NCBI RefSeq assembly: GCF_042651465.1
Contig: NZ_JBHSCZ010000007.1
Coordinates: 1 to 5,941 of the forward strand
Direction of reading: 5' to 3'
Origin: Ferruginibacter yonginensis
Lineage (GTDB): Bacteria > Bacteroidota > Bacteroidia > Chitinophagales > Chitinophagaceae
Length of the DNA stretch: 5,941 bases
Part shown: positions 1 to 5,941 of the stretch, piece after piece
Numbering within the stretch: the stretch's first letter is position 1
How the letters are laid out: each line of letters starts with the position of its first letter
Position numbers and translations under genes: made by a program
The notes under the pieces: model-generated
Databases searched by the model: none
Told to the model about the DNA's origin: nothing
Seen by the model: the letters and a program-made list of their open reading frames with translations, nothing else

Positions 1-46
1 AAAGGGTTTTAAGCTTAGAGAAGTTTAAAAAAATAAATAAGAAATT

Positions 47-78
47 TTTGGTTAAATAAAATAAAGTTTTTACTTTTG
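47..78 (+). promoter_or_regulatory. rRNA operon promoter, Bacteroidota type (-33 TTTG, -7 TACTTTTG)
   Basis: TTTG at 47-50 is followed by 20 nt and then TACTTTTG at 71-78, an exact match to the TAnnTTTG -7 element used by the primary sigma factor of Bacteroidota. The spacing also agrees with that promoter class. An A/T-tract-rich stretch at about 25-46 sits where an UP element would act in a strong rRNA promoter. Transcription should start a few bases past 78, roughly at 82-87, giving a leader of about 165 nt before mature 16S. The motif and spacing are seen directly; the start site is inferred. Confidence 0.75.
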
Positions 79-120
79 CAACCCGATTGAAAAAGAGGGT
101 AGCTGAGAGGCTAAAAATAA

Positions 121-132
121 AGATCTTTGAAA
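121..132 (+). promoter_or_regulatory. boxA-like antitermination motif in the 16S leader
   Basis: AGATCTTTGAAA resembles the boxA element of bacterial rRNA leaders (E. coli TGCTCTTTAACA) and closely parallels AGTTCTTTGACA at 2211-2222 ahead of 23S. Both are followed by a TTGG: AGTTTGG here, ATATTGG there. In other bacteria boxA RNA binds NusB-S10 and prevents Rho-dependent termination of untranslated rRNA. The resemblance and the paired placement before both large rRNAs are visible; the function is inferred from the family. Confidence 0.5.
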
Positions 133-206
133 GTTTGGAAACAGCAGCAAATAAACAAGGTTTATTGGGTAATAAAAGCGCAAATAATAAAAATAGAATT
201 TGACGT

Positions 207-223
207 TAATTTCAATGAAATTA
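207..223 (+). other. leader hairpin; candidate left arm of the 16S processing stem
   Basis: TAATTTC (207-213) and GAAATTA (217-223) form a perfect 7-bp stem around an AAT loop, about 25 nt before mature 16S. The overlapping CAATGAAA (213-220) is also complementary to TTTCATTG (1817-1824) on the far side of 16S. It could therefore take part in the long stem that RNase III-type enzymes cut to release pre-16S. The two pairings are mutually exclusive, and which one forms cannot be told from the sequence. Confidence 0.4.
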
Positions 224-248
224 CAAGTCACGTTCAAACAACACATTT

Positions 249-1776
<1,528 letters not shown>

Positions 1777-1780
1777 TTAG

Positions 1781-1801
1781 AGCTTAGTATATTACTGAGC
1801 T
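1781..1801 (+). other. hairpin just after 16S
   Basis: AGCTTAGTA (1781-1789) pairs with TACTGAGCT (1793-1801) over nine base pairs, one of them G-U, around a TAT loop. It begins four bases after mature 16S. No T-run follows, so it is not an intrinsic terminator. A role in 16S 3'-end processing or in insulating the tail from the spacer is likely but inferred. Confidence 0.55.
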
Positions 1802-1849
1802 GCTGTTTTCAAATACTTTCATTGTTTAGTTCTTAACTTAATAATGCAG

Positions 1850-1870
1850 TAATCCGCCGCCGGCGGACTA
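1850..1870 (+). repeat. GC-rich palindrome TCCGCC-GCC-GGCGGA in the 16S-tRNA spacer
   Basis: TCCGCC (1853-1858) and GGCGGA (1862-1867) form a perfect 6-bp stem with a GCC loop. It extends by two more pairs past one A-C mismatch (TAA...CTA). It stands out as a GC island in an AT-rich spacer, ten bases before tRNA-Ile. The same arms recur at 2856-2869 within 23S and at 5617-5630 and 5824-5837 after 5S, so it is probably a dispersed small palindromic repeat of this genome. That last step is inference. Confidence 0.65.
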
Positions 1871-1880
1871 CGATCTTCAT

Positions 1881-1955
1881 AGATCCGTAGCTCAGCCTGG
1901 TTAGAGCACTACACTGATAATGTAGGGGTCTCCGGTTCAAATCCGGACGGGTCTA
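1881..1955 (+). tRNA. ileT: tRNA-Ile(GAU)
   Basis: Isoleucine tRNA in the usual place between 16S and 23S. The full cloverleaf can be drawn. The acceptor stem AGATCCG/CGGGTCT has seven pairs, one T-G. The D arm is GCTC...GAGC (1890-1907). The anticodon stem CTACA/TGTAG encloses CTGATAA, with anticodon GAT at 1916-1918. The T arm is TCCGG-TTCAAAT-CCGGA. A1955 is the discriminator base, and the next bases are CAC, so the 3' CCA is not encoded and must be added by tRNA nucleotidyltransferase. The neighbouring tRNA-Ala does encode CCA. The tRNA is co-transcribed with the rRNAs and starts 104 nt after 16S. Confidence 0.97.
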
Positions 1956-2033
1956 CACAAGTTTATAGTTGAAGTACAAAGGTGTTGTCAGCGAAACTGC
2001 ACACAAGCAACTGCCAACTAATAACTCAAATTT
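1956..2033 (+). other. spacer between tRNA-Ile and tRNA-Ala
   Basis: This 78-nt stretch holds no gene. The ends are partly complementary: TTATAGTTG near 1964 against CAACTAATAA near 2015. In the middle, GTGTTGTCAG and CTGCACAC can pair around CGAAA with bulges. It is probably a folded precursor segment removed by tRNA end-processing. No promoter or terminator motif is visible. Confidence 0.5.
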
Positions 2034-2110
2034 GGGGGGTTAGCTCAGTTGGCTAGAGCATCTGCCTTGCACGCAGAGGGTCATCGGTTCGACTCCGATA
2101 TCCTCCACCA
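2034..2110 (+). tRNA. alaT: tRNA-Ala(UGC)
   Basis: Alanine tRNA, second of the usual Ile-Ala pair. The acceptor stem GGGGGGT/ATCCTCC has seven pairs, two of them G-T. One is G3-U70 (2036 with 2104), the main identity element read by alanyl-tRNA synthetase. The D arm is GCTC...GAGC (2043-2059). The anticodon stem TCTGC/GCAGA encloses CTTGCAC, with anticodon TGC at 2068-2070. The T arm is ATCGG-TTCGACT-CCGAT. A2107 is the discriminator base and CCA is encoded at 2108-2110. It is co-transcribed with the rRNAs; mature 23S starts 187 nt further on. Confidence 0.98.
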
Positions 2111-2126
2111 AAAAGACAGTTCTTTT
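2111..2126 (+). other. hairpin directly after tRNA-Ala
   Basis: AAAAGA (2111-2116) and TCTTTT (2121-2126) form a perfect but AT-rich 6-bp stem with a CAGT loop, starting at the base after the encoded CCA. It is too weak to be convincing as a terminator, and 23S must be read through it. A role in marking the tRNA 3' end for processing is possible. Confidence 0.4.
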
Positions 2127-2156
2127 AAACATTAGGTAACTCAAAAGAGGGAGTAC

Positions 2157-2171
2157 GTGGTTCAAACCCAC
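2157..2171 (+). other. tRNA T-arm-like fragment in the spacer
   Basis: GTGG-TTCAAAC-CCAC has the shape of a tRNA T arm, including the TTC-A loop wording and the C that follows it, but only four stem pairs. No acceptor, D or anticodon arm can be built around it. It may be the remnant of a third tRNA lost from the spacer, or chance. The resemblance is visible; the origin is inference. Confidence 0.3.
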
Positions 2172-2184
2172 ATTATCTGCATCG

Positions 2185-2207
2185 TTATTATCTGTTAGAG
2201 GTAGTAA
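2185..2207 (+). other. hairpin upstream of the second boxA-like motif
   Basis: TTATTATCT (2185-2193) pairs with AGGTAGTAA (2199-2207) over nine pairs, two of them G-U, around GTTAG. It stands four bases before the boxA-like motif at 2211. In other rRNA operons a boxB-type hairpin accompanies boxA, which makes the arrangement suggestive. No function can be proved from sequence. Confidence 0.45.
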
Positions 2208-2210
2208 TTA

Positions 2211-2222
2211 AGTTCTTTGACA
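2211..2222 (+). promoter_or_regulatory. boxA-like antitermination motif before 23S
   Basis: AGTTCTTTGACA matches the boxA pattern (E. coli TGCTCTTTAACA) at most positions and parallels the motif at 121-132 in the 16S leader. A second boxA ahead of 23S is a known arrangement in bacterial rRNA operons, where it renews the Nus-factor complex on the polymerase. I infer the same role here. Confidence 0.55.
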
Positions 2223-2263
2223 TATTGGGAATAAATAAGTTGTAATAAGTAGTAATAATAATA

Positions 2264-2279
2264 AGTGTGGTGACACACT
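2264..2279 (+). other. GNRA-capped hairpin in the 23S leader
   Basis: AGTGTG (2264-2269) and CACACT (2274-2279) form a perfect 6-bp stem capped by GTGA, a GNRA tetraloop, 18 bases before mature 23S. It is the only GC-containing stem in an otherwise A/T-only stretch. A place in pre-23S folding or processing is plausible. Confidence 0.5.
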
Positions 2280-2297
2280 ATAAATAAATCTAAGATT

Positions 2298-5177
<2,880 letters not shown>

Positions 5178-5271
5178 TTTATTTTTTACTTCGGTAAGAG
5201 ATAGTCTTATTATGAAAGTTGTAACTTATCCCAATATGTAATTTTATTGTTCGCTCAGCGAATTACCTTTT
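5178..5271 (+). other. 23S-5S spacer with processing hairpins
   Basis: This gene-free stretch separates 23S from 5S. TTAC-TTCG-GTAA (5186-5197) is a short stem capped by C(UUCG)G, an exceptionally stable tetraloop. It competes with TAAGA-GATAG-TCTTA (5195-5209). TTCGC-TCA-GCGAA (5250-5262) is a second clear stem, with GTAATT (5238-5243) and AATTAC (5261-5266) able to pair around it. These are good candidates for the structures cut to free 23S and 5S. No promoter matching TAnnTTTG is seen, so 5S depends on the operon promoter. Confidence 0.55.
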
Positions 5272-5482
5272 TATGGTGGTTTTGCCGAGGGTGTTCACCT
5301 CTTCCCATACCGAACAGAGAAGTTAAGCCCCTCATGGCCGATGGTACTGCACAACAATGTGGGAGNNNNNNNNNNNNNNNNNNNNNNNNNNNNNNNNNNN
5401 NNNNNNNNNNNNNNNNNNNNNNNNNNNNNNNNNNNNNNNNNNNNNNNNNNNNNNNNNNNNGGGAGAGTAGGTAGCCGCCATA
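5272..5482 (+). rRNA. rrf: 5S ribosomal RNA, interrupted by an assembly gap
   Basis: RNA of the large-subunit central protuberance. The 5' end TATGGTGGT (5272-5280) pairs with GCCGCCATA (5474-5482) as the terminal stem, allowing G-U pairs. The 5S core wording CACCTCTTCCCATACCGAAC and GAAGTTAAGCCCC follows in order from 5297. The sequence breaks at 5366-5460, where 95 Ns stand between two copies of GGGAG. Merging those copies gives a continuous RNA of 111 nt, a normal bacterial 5S length, so the gap is probably a scaffold artefact and not missing gene. The unbroken second half at 5631-5689 shows the expected joined sequence. Two partial 5S copies follow. Confidence 0.88.
5366..5460. other. run of 95 Ns (assembly gap)
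   Basis: The bases are undetermined. GGGAG ends the left side (5361-5365) and starts the right side (5461-5465), exactly 100 bases apart. This is what would result if two overlapping contig ends were joined with a nominal gap. The real distance may be zero, or may hold further 207-nt repeat units. Confidence 0.95.
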
Positions 5483-5493
5483 TTTATTTAAGA

Positions 5494-5523
5494 AAAGCCT
5501 TTCAGTAATGAGAGGCTTTTTTT
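5494..5523 (+). terminator. intrinsic terminator of the rRNA operon (copy 1)
   Basis: AAAGCCTTTC (5494-5503) pairs with GAGAGGCTTT (5510-5519) over ten pairs, one of them T-G, around AGTAAT. Seven Ts run from 5517 to 5523. It lies 11 nt after the 5S end, the right place to end the whole rRNA transcript. Confidence 0.9.
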
Positions 5524-5607
5524 ATGCATCTACTTCAAATAGTTGATCATCCATCTAACTCCAATCCACTCACCCCCCCTGAAATCATAAACATTTTATT
5601 ATGCAGA

Positions 5608-5689
5608 CCATACCGATCCGCCGCGGCGGATAAGCCCCTCATGGCCGATGGTACTGCACAACAATGTGGGAGAGTAGGTAGCCGCCATA
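5608..5689 (+). pseudogene. partial 5S rRNA with internal palindrome (copy 2)
   Basis: The 5S match starts at CCATACCGA (5608-5616, equal to 5305-5313 of the true gene). It is broken by TCCGCCGCGGCGGA (5617-5630) and resumes at TAAGCCCC (5631), running to GCCGCCATA (5681-5689). The palindrome stands in place of ACAGAGAAGT (5314-5323), which is loop C and helix III sequence. The 5' third of 5S, including the 5' strand of the terminal stem, is missing. It cannot fold as 5S or be incorporated normally. It is followed by its own terminator copy. Confidence 0.8.
5617..5630 (+). repeat. perfect 14-nt palindrome TCCGCCGCGGCGGA (copy A)
   Basis: The sequence is its own reverse complement. It sits between CCATACCGA and TAAGCCCC, which in true 5S are separated by ten other bases. 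The arms match those at 1853-1867 and 2856-2869. Confidence 0.85.
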
Positions 5690-5700
5690 TTTATTTAAGA

Positions 5701-5730
5701 AAAGCCTTTCAGTAATGAGAGGCTTTTTTT
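5701..5730 (+). terminator. intrinsic terminator (copy 2)
   Basis: Identical in sequence to the hairpin and T-run at 5494-5523, 207 nt downstream and 11 nt after the copy-2 5S end. It would back up the first terminator if the duplication is real. Confidence 0.85.
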
Positions 5731-5814
5731 ATGCATCTACTTCAAATAGTTGATCATCCATCTAACTCCAATCCACTCACCCCCCCTGAAATCATAAACA
5801 TTTTATTATGCAGA

Positions 5815-5897
5815 CCATACCGATCCGCCGCGGCGGATAAGCCCCTCATGTTATGGTGGTACTGCACAACAATGTGGGAGAGTAGGTAGCCGCCATA
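5815..5897 (+). pseudogene. partial 5S rRNA with internal palindrome and altered patch (copy 3)
   Basis: Same structure as copy 2: CCATACCGA, palindrome (5824-5837), TAAGCCCCTCATG, then the 5S tail to GCCGCCATA (5889-5897). It differs in one place: the bases GCCGATGGT after CTCATG are replaced by TTATGGTGGT (5851-5860), one base longer and identical to the start of true 5S (5271-5280). It cannot be a working 5S. Confidence 0.8.
5824..5837 (+). repeat. perfect 14-nt palindrome TCCGCCGCGGCGGA (copy B)
   Basis: Identical to 5617-5630 and in the same position relative to the flanking 5S bases, 207 nt downstream. Confidence 0.85.
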
Positions 5898-5908
5898 TTT
5901 ATTTAAGA

Positions 5909-5938
5909 AAAGCCTTTCAGTAATGAGAGGCTTTTTTT
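5909..5938 (+). terminator. intrinsic terminator (copy 3)
   Basis: The same hairpin and seven-T tract as the other two copies, three bases before the window ends. The following ATG matches the bases after copies 1 and 2, so the repeat probably continues beyond the window. Confidence 0.85.
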
Positions 5939-5941
5939 ATG

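Larger units (their letters stand above)
5461..5941 (+). repeat. tandem repeat, period 207-208 nt, at the 5S 3' end
   Basis: Bases 5461-5643 are repeated without a mismatch at 5668-5850 (183 nt, offset 207). After a short divergent patch, 5649-5733 recurs at 5857-5941 (offset 208). Each unit contains, in order, a partial 5S from CCATACCGA to its 3' end with a palindrome in the middle, a terminator hairpin and an 84-nt spacer with a run of seven Cs. Units can be drawn as 5608-5814 and 5815-5941, the second cut by the window end; the first unit is the true 5S and its tail. Perfect identity in a noncoding spacer means either very recent duplication or an assembly artefact. No gene lies in this stretch. 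Confidence 0.9.

Noticed and set aside
194..202. second promoter (TAGAATTTG) close to 16S
   Set aside because: The -7 motif has one base too many between TA and TTTG, and no TTTG stands at the right distance upstream.
2111..2126. terminator after tRNA-Ala
   Set aside because: The stem is almost all A-T pairs with no separate T-run, and 23S downstream lacks its own convincing promoter.
5524..5715. 63-residue open frame on the plus strand
   Set aside because: It starts at the ATG after the terminator and runs through the spacer, palindrome and 5S fragment of the repeat. The translated 5S part recurs in other copies, so it is a by-product of the duplication.
5461..5941. CRISPR-like or phage-defence array
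   Set aside because: The units are about 207 nt and directly abutting, with no short repeats separated by unique spacers. All the content is 5S tail, terminator and one constant spacer.

Overview
The window is one complete ribosomal RNA operon on the plus strand: promoter, 16S rRNA, tRNA-Ile(GAU), tRNA-Ala(UGC), 23S rRNA and 5S rRNA, followed by a terminator. I see no protein-coding gene. Every open reading frame lies inside an rRNA, a spacer or the terminal repeats, and none looks like a protein. The organism is a member of Bacteroidota. The 16S has the phylum's typical wording, and its '...TTACCTGGGCTAGAATG...' and '...CCCGGACCTTGTACAC...' stretches suggest the Chitinophagaceae (Chitinophaga-like), though I could not run a database search. 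The promoter also fits: TTTG, 20 nt, then TACTTTTG, which is the Bacteroidota -33/-7 type (TTTG / TAnnTTTG) and not -35/-10.

Layout: 1-248 AT-rich leader with promoter, a boxA-like motif and a hairpin; 249-1776 16S; 1777-1880 spacer with two hairpins, one of them a GC-rich palindrome; 1881-1955 tRNA-Ile; 1956-2033 spacer; 2034-2110 tRNA-Ala; 2111-2297 spacer with three hairpins, a T-arm-like fragment and a second boxA-like motif; 2298-5177 23S; 5178-5271 spacer with hairpins; 5272-5482 5S, interrupted by 95 Ns; 5483-5941 terminator and tandem repeats. The operon would be made as one transcript, kept going by boxA-type antitermination and cut into mature RNAs at the spacer structures.

The unusual part is the 3' end. 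The 3' half of 5S, its terminator and an 84-nt spacer recur in tandem with a period of 207-208 nt, and the window stops inside the third copy. In each extra copy, ten bases in the middle of the 5S sequence are replaced by the perfect 14-nt palindrome TCCGCCGCGGCGGA, exactly where the flanking 5S bases say they should be. The same TCCGCC...GGCGGA arms occur in the 16S-tRNA-Ile spacer and at the tip of one 23S helix. The third copy also carries a short patch identical to the start of 5S. This may be a palindrome-associated duplication that produced 5S pseudogenes, or a repeat-driven assembly error. The N gap inside 5S and the window ending in the repeat make the second explanation a serious one.
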